From positions 69,973,823-70,037,822 of the forward strand of contig NC_037092.1 in the NCBI RefSeq assembly GCF_002994745.2: a stretch of DNA of 64,000 nucleotides, in the 5' to 3' direction. Under the pieces are notes generated by a model. It was not told the origin of the DNA. It searched no databases and was given only the letters and a program-made list of their open reading frames with translations. This document shows, in pieces, positions 34,675-46,141 of this stretch. Positions within the stretch are counted from its first letter, which is position 1, and each line of letters starts with the position of its first letter. This stretch comes from Rosa chinensis (lineage: Eukaryota; Streptophyta; Magnoliopsida; Rosales; Rosaceae). The position numbers and the translations under genes were made by a program.

Positions 34675-37108
34675 TTCGACAATAGGGGTGGGTTCGCGAA
34701 ACCGAAAACCGAAAAAAACCTAGCCGAAAGCCAAACCGAACCCGAAAAAAACCGAGCCGAAGAAAACCGCACCGAATTGTCAAAAACCGAACTGAACCGA
34801 ACCAGTTCGGTTCGGTTTTCGGTTTCTAGGTGTCAAAAACCGAAGTCAACCGAACCGAACCGAACTAAGGCAAAACGACGTCATTTTTGGTTATAAGTCA
34901 GTAACCCTAATGTGTCGTCATATAAATAGCCTCAGTTCCTTCAGTTTCTCATTTCCTCTCTCGAACCCTCCTCTTCAGCGACTGACTTCATCTCTTGCTA
35001 GCCACCTCGCGATGGGTCCTGGATTTGATGGCGGTGTCGATCGACTAGGTAGTCAGTGCTTGTTTCAGTAATCCGGCGGCCAAGGTGGTGGTCTGATTCA
35101 TCGATCGCCATCTAGGGCTCTCAAAGATGGAGGAGGTGAAAATTTCTTTTCAACTATCTTTACTTCTCACTTCTCTATTCACCTAATTCATGTTGTTAAT
35201 CTAATCGTTTCAAGGTCCAAAGAAAGGTGGAAAGCTTCCAGTTGCAGCTTCTAAGAAGAAGCTGGTAACTCTCTGGTCCTTCCAAATCTTTTGTTGTGGT
35301 TCTTTAAATCGTACGTTTGGATGATTATCGTTGATTGTTTTTACTGATTATGGTGGTGGCTTGATAGGAGAAGGTGGTGAACCCACTGTTCGAGAAGCGT
35401 TTGAAGCAGCTCAAGATTGGCCTCCGAAGAAAGATCTGACCAGATTCATCAAATGGCCCGAGGCTGTTCAGATCTGACTCGGTATGTAATCGATCCTTTC
35501 TTCTTCTTTTTTCCCCTTATATATCATGCATATTCATCTCAGTATAATGGATTAGATTCCCTCCTCACATGTTTCCAAATTAATCTGTACATAGTGAGTA
35601 TCTTATCTTGCATGCTTTTATCAGATCTACAGTGTTCCTGGGATGCAGAGACTCTGTATAAGTTCTATTAAAGTATGTCCAATGTTTTTTTTAAATCTTT
35701 GATGGGAGTGCCACCAACATCGTATGTGCATTTGTTTATGCAGCTTGCACATATCATGAGACATTTGTTTGAGCGTCAAGGGAAAGGGCCTTATGCTTAC
35801 CATGCTGTAAGTTATTTTGTTATACTTCACTAAAGTATTCGTCCAGTTTTTTAATTGAATATTTTGAAATGTTTGGTTCTTGGATAATGATATATGCTAT
35901 TTTGTATTCATGGTCATATGTAACTATTCATGTTCATTGTATTCTTCGTTTTTCTAGTTGTGAAATTCGATCGAGGTTAGAATTAATCATTCTCTTATCT
36001 AGTTGCATTGCATTTGTTTATGTTAAATTGTGGCTTATGCTTTATTGAATCTGAAGCAAAACACATCTCTCCTAATTTGGGGTTCTTCTGTAATTTTATT
36101 TATTTATTTTGGAAGCAATGTTGTTGGAATGGGATAGAATGATAGATGAGTGCTGTGTGTAAATTGGATACATAATTGCTTCATTGATCGCATAATGTTA
36201 CTTAACTTTCTTTTCATTTGCTTGATTCTGGTAGCAATGTTGTCTAAATTCCAAGTATGGTACATTGTATCCTTCTATCTTTTTTTTTTATTTTTTTTAT
36301 TTTTGTGGCTCAAATTAATCAATTGCTGCAAGCAGGGTTTGGTATGGAGAACATAATGCTGCTGCTTTGGCACATGGTAAGTTGCACTACCCGTGAACTT
36401 TTATGGAATAAAGCTTTTCTGCAATGAAATGAGAATGACTATAGTTCTTTGCAATATTATTTTTCAAGGTGCACAGAAATATACTGTTAAATGTATTACA
36501 ATGTAGAATCATGAACAATAGTAATTATCTTTTCCTCACGTTCTCGGTTTCAATCTAATTATCTTTTACTTTGTTGACCTTGTCAGTAATATTGCTCAGT
36601 ATTGCTACACATAAGGATCAAGTGAAGTCGCCCTGTGAAAGATCCACGAGCTTAAGTAGTGCAATTTGTGGTTACATGGTAGAAGAGTGATTTGCTCCTT
36701 ACCTTTTTGGTAGCTATTTCAGTTTTGTATATAGTTAATCAGTTGGTCTTCTATTTTTATTTTTTATTAAATAAGGCTCCAATGGCCTTTTTTGTGAGAG
36801 GATGGCTCCAATGCCATTGGTAAACATGTAAATTCATTGTTATGGATTATTATTATAGGTTTGAAGAAACAAAAAACTACTCGAGTTGCAATACCAGAGA
36901 GGGAGGTAGAAATAGAAGTGGTAAAAATCTGTTTTTCAAAAAAAAAAAAAAAAAAAAAACCGAAACTGGGCCGAACCGTTCGGGTCGGTTAGGTTTTCGG
37001 TTTCAACTTTTGAAAAACGCAAAACCGAACCGAGCCCAACTTTGGTTCGGTTTTCGATTTTGGCCCAAAATCGAACCGATTGGAACCGAACCCACCCCCA
37101 TTGGACAA
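34675..37108. mobile_element. Non-autonomous hAT-like element carrying host gene fragments
   Basis: Ends read TAGGGGTGGGTTCG at 34683 and, inverted, TGGGGGTGGGTTCG at 37100. They are flanked by 8-bp duplications TTCGACAA (34675-34682) and TTGGACAA (37101-37108), one mismatch apart. Subterminal regions are packed with AACCGAA/TTCGGTT repeats in both orientations. No transposase is present. The interior (about 34900-36800) has a TATA-like ATATAAATAG at 34921-34930, a leader, and exon-like blocks from a ribosomal protein gene. Confidence 0.8.
35216..35480 (+). pseudogene. RPL7a: Captured 60S ribosomal protein L7a fragment
   Basis: Two exon-like blocks inside the hAT-like element match the N-terminus of cytosolic ribosomal protein L7a. 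The first (about 35216-35264) encodes PKKGGKLPVAASKKKL between AAG/GT and GTAACT splice-like sites. The second (from 35370, after a TTGATAG acceptor) encodes EKVVNPLFEKRLKQLKIG, then loses about 10 bp, which shifts the frame, and continues as PPKKDLTRFIKWPEAVQI. The order and splice sites fit a fragment captured as genomic DNA with introns. Protein L7a binds rRNA in the large subunit; this fragment cannot make it. Later exon-like blocks near 35740-35810 are unidentified. Confidence 0.8.
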
Positions 37109-37340
37109 GATGCGTGTAATTTGGAACTAAGAAAATGAAGGAGCTAACTAGGAGTCTAATTGGTTTAGAATCTAGATGGTAAGCCATTCCAAAAGTCAGC
37201 TCCTATGGTTTAGTTTCACATTCCAAAAATTCTCTTCCATTAGTTCCCTTCTTGCAGACTTTACCTTTTTTGTAATATGTTCTTGTGGTTTTATCAGTGT
37301 GGTTGTTGTAGATTCTGATTTGCTTCTTGTTGTTGGTTTG

Positions 37341-40131
37341 ATGGCCTTGAGCACTCAAATAGCCTCTTCATCTCTTCCTTCAGCAAAACCAGTTACTTCT
37401 GGGTGGAAGCATGATGTGTTTTTGAGCTTTAGGGGTGAGGACACTCGTGAGAGTTTCCTATCCCACATATACCATGAATTGCAAAGCACAAAAGCTATTA
37501 AAACATTCAAGGATGACCAGCAGCTTGAGAAAGGGACAGCTATTTCTCAAAATCTCCTGACTGCAATAGAAGAATCGAGGTTTGCAATAGTTGTTATGTC
37601 ACCAAACTATGCTTCTTCTACATGGTGTTTAGCTGAACTTACAAAGATCTTTCAATGCATGGAAGGCAAGGACACGATTTTGCCAATTTTTTATCATGTG
37701 GATCCCTCGGATGTACGACATCAAAGGGAGAGTTTTGAAGTAGCTTTAACAAAGCATGAAAAGTCTGGGCAAGACAGAGAGAAGGTGGAGCAGTGGAGAG
37801 GTGCTTTAGAAAAAGTGGCCAAAATCTCTGGGTGGGACTCAAAGAATCACAAGTATGATGACACTTTCTCAGTTAACAAGGGTTATACATGTAATTTTGG
37901 ATTTATTTTTACGTGATGATTATTAATTTGACTCTTTTTGTTCCTTTTAGGTCTGAAAGAGAACTTGCGGAAGACATTGTGAAATTTGTGTGGGATAAAG
38001 TACTTCAAGCACCTCTCGAAATTGAGTCTGAAATGTCTAACAGAGACTTTGAAGCATTTCAAGCAACAAGCCAAGCCATGGAGAAGGTCATGATGGCACT
38101 AAAAGATGATAAGGCTGCTGTCATCGGGGTGTATGGAAGGGGAGGCATCGGAAAGACAACTCTAGTGAAACATGTTGGTTCACAAGCCAAAAAAGATAAA
38201 CTTTATGATCAAGTGATTGTGGTTGTCATATCTCAAAGCCCCGACTTGAGAAATATTCAAGGCACATTGGCAGATTTGCTTGGCTTGAATTTGGAGAATA
38301 AATCAGAATTTGAATTTGGATATGAAAGAGCAGTTAAAAGAGCCGTTAGATTGAAGGAGGGGATAATGAGAGGAAATAGGATCCTCATAATCTTGGATGA
38401 CCTTTGGAAAAGAATAGAATTGTCAGCCATAGGAATTCCAAGCTGTTATGAGCTTCAAAAATGCAATTCGAAGGTCCTACTTACTACAAGGAGATTAAAT
38501 GTTTGTCATTCCATGGAGAGCCAAACAAACATTCCTCTCAACATCTTATCAGAAGAAGATTCTTTAAAATTGTTTGTGAAGATAGCAAGAAAGTCTTCTG
38601 ACATATCAAACAGTTTCTACGATGCAGCAAGGAAGGTAGCTAGAGAATGTGCTGGTCTTTCAGTTGCGTTGATAGCAGTTGCAAGAGCACTTGCAGATAA
38701 GGACTTGGACGACTGGAAAGAAGCAGCTCGGCGACTAAAAGCGGCTCATCCTAGCAACCCTGAAGATAAGAGAGATGTGTTAAGATGTATAAGGTTAAGC
38801 TATGATTACTTGGAAACTGATGATGCCAAGTCATTCTTCTTGCTTTGCTGTCTGTTCCCAGAAGATAGTGATATTGCAATCGAAGACTTGCTGATGTATG
38901 CGATCGGGAAAGGATTATTTCAGGATGCCGACACAATCAAAGAAGCCAGAGCCAGAGCACATTCGGTGGCTAAGTACCTTCAAGCCTCTGGTTTGCTTTT
39001 AGAGAGTGAATGCTACGGATGTGTAAGGATACATAATGTCATTCGTGATGGTGCCATATCAATTTCATTATCGGAAGATGGCCCTTAGTTTGTGGTAAAA
39101 GCAGGTTGTGAATTAAAGGATTGGCCAACAATTAGTGCACATGAAGGCTACTCTGGAATCTCACTAATGAAGAATGAAATTCAGGAGCTTCCCAAAATGT
39201 TGGTATGTCCAAAACTACAGATTTTACTATTACAAAGTAATGTTCATATAAGAAAGATCCCACAAACATTTTTTCAAACTCCTAATGAACTGAGGGTCTT
39301 AGATCTTAGAGAGCCTAGTATTTCGTTACTTCCTACATCATTCAGGCTCCTAACCAACCTCCAAGCTTTATATATAGATGATTGCAAGAGAATAACTAAC
39401 GTCTCCATACTCAGAAAACTGAAGAAACTTGAGATTCTTAGTATGAGAGAAATTTGTATCAAGGAATTGCCGAAAGAAATAGGAGAATTAACCACTCTAA
39501 AGATGTTGGATGTCACTAATGCATACTTTAAAATTGTTCCATCTCAAGTGATATCAAAGTTGCATGGATTAGAAGAACTGTACATGGACGGTGCATTTTG
39601 GAACTGGGGTAAGGGAGGCTTATTTTCTTTTGCTCTTGGCAAGAATTCTGGCTTTGATGAGTTAACAGGCTTATCATGTTTAAACAGTATGAAGGTTTGT
39701 ATTTCTCATGTAGAATGCTTGCCTAAAGATGTTAGGTTCAATCCGAATTGGGTGAACTTTAATATAACTATAAGCAGAGAGTGCCGCCTTCAAGAATTTT
39801 TTAAATCCGATCCACGTCGGCATCCCTTTCGGTGTGTGACTTTAGACACAACCATGGATACCTTACCAGATTGGTTTATCAATGTGGTGATGGAGAAAGC
39901 AGAGATACTAGAGTACCAATGGTGCATGGTAAACAACCTTCTTATGGAATATGATTGTGGAAAATTACATGGACTGAAGTATCTTTCTGTAATATGCTGC
40001 GATACGGCAGAAGTGTTGATGAACCCAAGAACAAGGGTTCCAAATAAACTTGTGTTTGAGAACTTGGAAGATTTGCATCTTGAATCCTTGAGCCTGAAGG
40101 AGTTATGTGTTGGTGAATTACCACCTGGGTC
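37341..40131 (+). pseudogene. TIR-NB-LRR receptor copy B, nonsense codon and hAT disruption
   Basis: Exon 1 (37341-37852) encodes a TIR domain (HDVFLSFRGEDTRESF, SPNYASSTWCLAEL with the presumed catalytic Glu, PIFYHVDPSDVRHQ). A 98-bp phase-2 intron (37853-37950, GTATGA...TTTTAG) leads to exon 2, which continues in frame as K-SERELAEDIVKFV. The NB-ARC is of non-TIR type: P-loop GRGGIGKTT, kinase-2 ILDDLW, GLSVALIAVARAL, RNBS-D FFLLCCLFPEDSDIAIEDLL. The MHD position reads IHN, a loss of the usual residues. A TAG at 39086-39088 (CAG in copy A, CGG in copy C) interrupts it, then LRRs continue in the same frame to 40131. There a hAT element begins and the distal LRRs do not resume. Confidence 0.9.
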
Positions 40132-40188
40132 CAATGGCTGATCCAGGATTGGAACCTTGGACGGGCTGGATTTCTTAAACAAAAAAAA

Positions 40189-40192
<4 letters not shown>

Positions 40193-40224
<32 letters not shown>
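40193..40224. repeat. AT microsatellite
   Basis: About sixteen AT dinucleotides near the left end of the hAT element. Confidence 0.95.
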
Positions 40225-40227
<3 letters not shown>

Positions 40228-40389
40228 GGAGAATCTCGACGGTGCGAGAGAATTTTATTAATTTAAAAAAAAATGTACACCTAGTTAGGGGGGGACGTAG
40301 TGAGCCTTACCCCTCAAATGTATATCTATAGAAAACTAAAAAACAAAATCAACAACAAATAAACGTGCAATGCAATACAAGAGCCTAAA

Positions 40390-42819
40390 CTAACTAAATC
40401 TAACTCTACGAGTTCCACAAGCTTCAAAGTCTTTGATCACCGATTCATTGTCAATAGATTCAGCATATTCCTTCTCAATGTGAAGGACCATACAATCACC
40501 AAGAAACTCATCTTCCATCTTGTTTCTAAGTTTATTCTTAATGATATTCATAGCTGAAAATGCTCTTTCAGTGGTCGCCGTAGAAACAGGAATAGTCAAA
40601 ACTAGACAAATCAATCTATAAAGCATAGGGAAAAATTCTAACTTCCTCGTTTGAACCAACATTCTGCACAAATCAGAAATGGATTCCAAATTCTGGAACT
40701 TTGGATCACTACGCATATGTTTCTCATAATATGCACACTCTAATTCTAGAGCAAACATTTCACTATCAACAAAATCTTTAGGATAAAACTTCTTTGCAAG
40801 ATTGCATGCATCTTCAGTTTTAAAATTCCTGAAGTTATCACGAGGATCCAAGGTTGAACTAAGTATAAGAAGTTCAGATGTTTGGTCTGAGAATCTTCTA
40901 TTCAACTCATTCAACTGAAAATCAACTAAAGCATTGAAGACATCTATATGGTAATGATGCTCAACTGTAATGAAACCTCTTTGTTGGCAACCACGACCTG
41001 TACCATCCTTATAACGAGCATTCATATCAGGCATATCAATATCATGCTTTTCACAAAAAGATTCTACATTTCTTACCAAGTCATCCCAACCTCCTTCTCT
41101 CATCTCTTGAAGAAGTGATTTTGTATGTCCAACAAACTTCATAGCATGTACGAAGTCAAGAGATTTTCGCTGCAATGTCTGACAAAGAACTTCAGTAATT
41201 TTCATCAATTTGTGCATTAGAAGCAAGCAGAACACAAAATCAAAAGACCTCATAGCTTTAAGAATAGACAAAGCTTGTCCTTGCAATTCCAAGGGTGCTT
41301 GCTCAATCATATCATCAAGAGTTTTTTTTGTTGAACTAAACAATTCAATCAAACTCTTAATTGAACGAAAATGTGAGCTCCAACGAGTAGCAGCAGCTCG
41401 TTGCAAAGTACAAACTTGATTAGCACCAGTACCTGTTTGAAGTTGGCCACAAGCTACCAAATCTGCAATTTCTTCATTTCTCATAGCTTTTAATGCAGAA
41501 TGACGCTTAGCAGAAGAATCAACAAAATTCACAATTAAACTTAAAGTTGAAAAAAATTGCCAAATGTCATGCACCCCTTTAGCTGTAGCATTCAATGTCA
41601 ATTGCAAGCGGTGAGCAAAACAATGCACATAATAAGCATAAGGACACTCTTCAAGAAACAATGCTTGTAACCCATTATAAATACCTCTCATATTGCTAGC
41701 ACCATCATATCCTTGACCACGCATATTTCTCACTTGAAGATTGTACATAGTAAGTACTTTAGAAATCTCATCTTTAAGAGTTTGTGAGGTAGTGTCAGGA
41801 ACACTCACAATCTTAAAAAATCGTTCTCGAAGAATACCTTGACAATCAACAAACCTCAAAATAATGGCCATTTGTTCCTTACTAGATGTATCTATTGCTT
41901 CATCAACAAGAATACAATATTTGGAATCTCTAACTTCTTCACGTATCTTGTTCCTCACTTTATTACCAAGAATATTTAGAAGTTGCTTTTGAATTGATGG
42001 ACTAATGTACTTGGCATTTCCGGGAGCATTTCCCAAAACAACTCTCTCAACCTCTACACTCATTCTTGAAAAGGATTTTATGACCTCTCTAAAATGTCCC
42101 GCATTCAATGAGTCTTCAGTTTCATCATGGCCTCTAAAAGCAACTCCTTGATTAGCTAGCAATCTTACACTTTCTATTGAAGCCTTAAGCCTCAATCTAT
42201 TGTCCTCTATATCTTTCACAGATTTTGACTGAAAAACCGTTTCAATTTGTTTGGTAGGATTTCTTATTAAATCCCATTTTTGCATTGCAGCGTGATGGGG
42301 AGAATTAAGGCCTCCTACATGCTTCATCAACACATTATCACTACCAGAAACCCTCTTCCAAGCCTTAAACCCATCAATGGTGAATGCTGGATGGTGAGAA
42401 ACTTCAGTGTCAAATAGAAAATAAGGGAAGCAATACGCCCTATCAAGAGCAATTGAATACTCAAGCCATGGATACGACTTGAACCAAGAAAACTGAAATC
42501 TACGTTGTTGACTCACTTGTGCAGTAAATGGAAATTCTAACTCGGGTTGAAAAGGACCCAACAAAACATAGGTTTTTCGAATGCTATCACGCTCATTCAC
42601 TGGATATTTCCATATGGCACAACGTAATCCAGGATCACGTTCAAGAGCGTTGATATTATTTTGTGGTTCAGGAATGGAAGGTTGAGGTTCAACATCAATA
42701 TTTGGAAAGGATATGGAAGGTTCAGAAACCACATTTGAACTTGAAGACTCAACATTTGTTCTTTTAAACCATGTGTCAATGAATTTTGATCGCTTCGGTT
42801 TTGGCTCATGATTTGACAT
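40390..42819 (-). CDS. hAT transposase (ZMYM1-like: TTF zinc finger, DUF4371, hAT dimerisation)
   Basis: An 809-residue uninterrupted protein. After an N-terminal segment with KPKRSKF, a TTF-type zinc-finger region spans about 60-150 (FQFSWFKSYPWLEYS, then DRAYCFPYFLF, where one expected Cys is Tyr). A DUF4371-type core follows at about 185-420 with Asp in YCILVDEAID and in GQGYDGASNM, and then YVHCFAHRLQLTL. The C-terminal dimerisation domain has STATTERAFSAMN with the expected catalytic Glu. It would cut and reinsert hAT elements in the nucleus. The frame is intact, so it could be active or recently so. It could also serve relatives such as the element at 34683-37100, although the terminal sequences differ. 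Confidence 0.88.
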   Translation of the reverse strand: MSNHEPKPKRSKFIDTWFKRTNVESSSSNVVSEPSISFPNIDVEPQPSIPEPQNNINALERDPGLRCAIWKYPVNERDSIRKTYVLLGPFQPELEFPFTAQVSQQRRFQFSWFKSYPWLEYSIALDRAYCFPYFLFDTEVSHHPAFTIDGFKAWKRVSGSDNVLMKHVGGLNSPHHAAMQKWDLIRNPTKQIETVFQSKSVKDIEDNRLRLKASIESVRLLANQGVAFRGHDETEDSLNAGHFREVIKSFSRMSVEVERVVLGNAPGNAKYISPSIQKQLLNILGNKVRNKIREEVRDSKYCILVDEAIDTSSKEQMAIILRFVDCQGILRERFFKIVSVPDTTSQTLKDEISKVLTMYNLQVRNMRGQGYDGASNMRGIYNGLQALFLEECPYAYYVHCFAHRLQLTLNATAKGVHDIWQFFSTLSLIVNFVDSSAKRHSALKAMRNEEIADLVACGQLQTGTGANQVCTLQRAAATRWSSHFRSIKSLIELFSSTKKTLDDMIEQAPLELQGQALSILKAMRSFDFVFCLLLMHKLMKITEVLCQTLQRKSLDFVHAMKFVGHTKSLLQEMREGGWDDLVRNVESFCEKHDIDMPDMNARYKDGTGRGCQQRGFITVEHHYHIDVFNALVDFQLNELNRRFSDQTSELLILSSTLDPRDNFRNFKTEDACNLAKKFYPKDFVDSEMFALELECAYYEKHMRSDPKFQNLESISDLCRMLVQTRKLEFFPMLYRLICLVLTIPVSTATTERAFSAMNIIKNKLRNKMEDEFLGDCMVLHIEKEYAESIDNESVIKDFEACGTRRVRFS

Positions 42820-44177
42820 TTTACTCTAAGTCTCTAACACCTATAAATTAAGAAATTAACTTTGAATTAACTACTTTTCATAATAACTAATTTAACAAAA
42901 ACAAAAGCCACAATATAAGCCACAATTTTATATGCACAAATGCACAATGAAAAGAAAAGAAAAAAGTACCTTGGAAAGCAATAAGCGTTAGATTGTAGCT
43001 ACTCTAATAATGGAGTCCAAAAGTACTTCCATCCTGCACAACAGCACAACATCATACATAGATGCACACATGAATGTAATGAACAAGAAATTAAAACAAA
43101 GAAACCCCGAATCAGCCCACAGCCTACCTGATTTCCTCATTTCCAGTCTGCAATTTTCATTCTTCAATGAGTTCAATCCACAAAAGCTTCAATGTTCAAT
43201 CCAAATATCCAATACAACCTACGAAATTGAATTTCAGTATTTCACATCAATCCAGCCAATTCTTAACCCTATAAATTGCCCCAAATTGAATTGATTCAAT
43301 TAAAGTATTAAACAAAATTGAACTTACAAAATTAAACAAAGCAGCTCCTGCCTCCTTGATCAGTTCATCTTCATCAGTTGATCTCTGACTCTCTGACTCT
43401 GAGAGAAGTGGAGAAGGGAGAACCGATTGGCAATCCTCCAGTTGACACATTCACTGATTCACAGACCTAATTTGACTACAGCAGCCAGCAGGCAATCCTC
43501 CATAAATCAGAGCCCTAATTTCAACAAAATCCCCAATTTTACTGAATCAAATCAGTAACGAATCGGTTTGATTAAGAGGAACTAGATGTCTAGATTCAGA
43601 ATCAAATAGCGAGCGAAAAAGAAAGAGTACCTGCCTACCTGGTGTAGTCGGAGACTCGGAGATGGAGAGTTGGAGACGACGAATGGACGAAGTCTAGTGG
43701 CAGGGGCTTCGAATAGGCCGTAGATCGGTAGATCCGTAGTCGATGAGTGGAGTCGGGAGAGCCGGCTGAGCCACAGACGGCGAGAGGAGTGAGAGTCCGT
43801 CGCCTGAGAGTTCGTCACCTACTCGCCTAGTCTTGATGAGTGAGAGTCCGTAGCGGGAGAGACTGACTGAGTGAGAGTCCGTCGCCTAGTCTGGATGAGT
43901 GAGAGTCCGTAGCGGGAGAGACTGGCTGAGTGAGAGTCCGGGACTTTCCGTTCACTCCGTCGCGGCGTCGCCTAGTCTCGATGAGCTCTCTGAGTCTCTG
44001 AGAGTTCGTACTTCGTAGTGTGGTAGCGATGTCTCGATGAGACGGAGACTCCGAGAGAGTGACAGTGGGCTGGACAAACCCCAATGAAAAAAAAAATAAA
44101 AAAATACATACATCTAATTTTTTTTTTGGGCTTCAAAATCTCGAGCCCGTCCTAGTCTATGAATGGATCCCCCCCTG

Positions 44178-45923
44178 AGCCTGCTACCAGAGGTTCCCGG
44201 TTCCCCCCAACTTTTTATTAGTCAATATTGGCCGAGGAAATTGAAGACTAAGATGGTATTCGCCGTATTTAAATGGCATTGTATCGGACACTGCATCAAT
44301 GAGGATTCTAGTGCGTCTCCTTCAGACTAGGCCCAACTACATGGGTCGGGTCATTGGTGGGGTCCAATCGACCAAAGAAAAGGCCCAGTCTTTGTCACAC
44401 CTCGGAAAGATCGCGCGCAGTAGGCATCGGAAGAAGTGAAGAACTGGGCGCTTCGAATATGGAGATTACCCACTTCGCTCATTCTTGTGGTAAAGTCGAA
44501 ACTTTTACTCTACTTGATTGCTGCTCGCCTGCTCTTCGATGAGTGGTTAATAGTTTGATTCGGTCATTTACTGATTGGGGTTAAATTTAATTTCAATTAC
44601 AGTCGCTCGTACAATGCCTATGCTTTGTGGTCTTCTCTTAGCTTTCAATATAATATTTTTTGGTTGGTATTTGCCTAGCTCATATTCTCATATTGGCATC
44701 GCTTCACTTTTTTAATATGAGCTATACAAATCCCAGGGCGTACTCTCGGATTTCCAAGTACCATTAATCATCAATTTCTTTCGGTTTCGCGAGCTTCAAA
44801 TGCATTTTTTGGATGAATTTGATTAAGGAATACAAAATAAAAATAAAAACAGTATGTCACTATCTTCAATTAACAAAATTTACGTGAAGTACATCACATA
44901 AATTTCCCAGACCAAGATGAAAATAACTGTGTAAGTAATTGATAGATTTCAGAACGTAAACGAGTCTAGTGTGCTTGGGCAGTGTGTAAGAAAGTATCTA
45001 GAGCAAGGTGATTAGGGCAAGAAGTTTATGACAGAGCTATGATTTAAAAACAGAGGAGGTGAAAAAACAGAGGAAGGCTTTTTGACAGAGGAGTTATATT
45101 GCTCGATTGATTTAGGATAATTACTTTCAATAGTAACACTTGAACTAATAGATTGTGGCTTGAATGTCTGAATTGGGACCAATGCGCTTCCTCCAGAGGT
45201 TAGCGTCAATGTAATCTTTTGTTGTATGTCTTGTTTGGTCCAACAATGGAAAAATTGCTGAATTTAAACAAAACTAAAATAGAAAATTATAGCAATTTAA
45301 TCCAGAAATGGCCGAGTGACTGAGGAGTTTTGTGTGCTATTAGTCGAGTTGGCCTAATTTAGATACCATGGAACTTTGTCATTGATAGGATTGGTTCTGA
45401 TACACTCTTTCTTCTAGCTACGCACTGTAATGGTTTGGTTCCAATTGCGTGGTAGGTGTTCTGAAATGAAGTATGGAAAGAGAAAAATAAGTGTGGATTT
45501 CTTATAAGGTTAAACTTGAATAAGCAAGAGTCAGAGTCGGTATTCGTTCATTGCAATATGAAAAATTTGCACGGGCTGCAGCCCTCTTATAAGGTTTGTC
45601 CCTGAGTTTGTGTAATTTAGCTGATGCAATCTCTTGCTTTGATCTACAAATTGAAGTTTTACTAGCAGAGTGGGTGTTTAACTTTTCTTTTATATAACAA
45701 AGGACTTAGAATTAGGGACGAATATTTGGTGATGGTATTATGTTGCCATTTGGTTCCTCTATATGCTTATATAGGCATTGCTTGACTTCTTAATTTGATT
45801 TGTGCCTTGTATTACAATTCCAAGGTTGTACTTTTGTGTATATGTACTGTAAGAGCTGAAATCATATAGTAAATTTTCATTCCTCTGCAATGCACTTTAT
45901 TTTCTAGTATAATGTCCAACTAC
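44178..45923. other. No gene seen between hAT and copia
   Basis: No supported coding sequence. A stretch near 44228 (TTGGCCGAGGAAATTGAAGAC) resembles 50779 upstream of copy C, so part may be a duplicated receptor 5' flank. The missing distal LRRs of copy B are not here. Confidence 0.4.
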
Positions 45924-45928
45924 AGTAT

Positions 45929-46134
45929 ACTTGATAATAAGAATGTATTTGAGAGAATGATAAGATAATTTTATTCTTCTCACAAGGAGGTATTTATACA
46001 CTAAGGTTACATATACTAACTAGGTAAGTGCTAATTACAATTAAAGGGATAATTACATTCCTAATTGCATACAATAAGTATATTCCTAATAGAATAAAAA
46101 TATTCTAAATATGATACATTGACTCACGCTAACA
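45929..46134 (-). repeat. Copia 3' LTR
   Basis: On the minus strand it begins TGTTAGCGTGAG at 46134 and ends TTATCAAGT at 45929. The polypurine tract on its internal side is at 46135-46146. Confidence 0.92.
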
Positions 46135-46141
46135 CTCCCCC

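Larger units (their letters stand above)
40132..44177 (-). mobile_element. hAT transposon, apparently full length
   Basis: The left end CAATGGCTGATCCA (40132) and inverted right end CAGGGGGGGATCCA (44177) match at 10 of 14 positions, a short hAT-type inverted repeat. The element carries one long transposase ORF on the minus strand. It holds an AT microsatellite at 40193-40224 and a right subterminal region (43600-44050) with repeats of GAGTGAGAGTCCG. No 8-bp target duplication is visible: CCTGGGTC precedes it and AGCCTGCT follows. Confidence 0.75.

Noticed and set aside
36842..37138. Open frame at the right end of the hAT-like element
   Set aside because: It translates the AACCGAA-type subterminal repeats and a poly-A tract. 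It is not a gene.
40124..44185. 8-bp hAT target duplication
   Set aside because: CCTGGGTC and AGCCTGCT do not match. CCTGAGCC at 44174 matches 6 of 8 but would cut into the inverted repeat.
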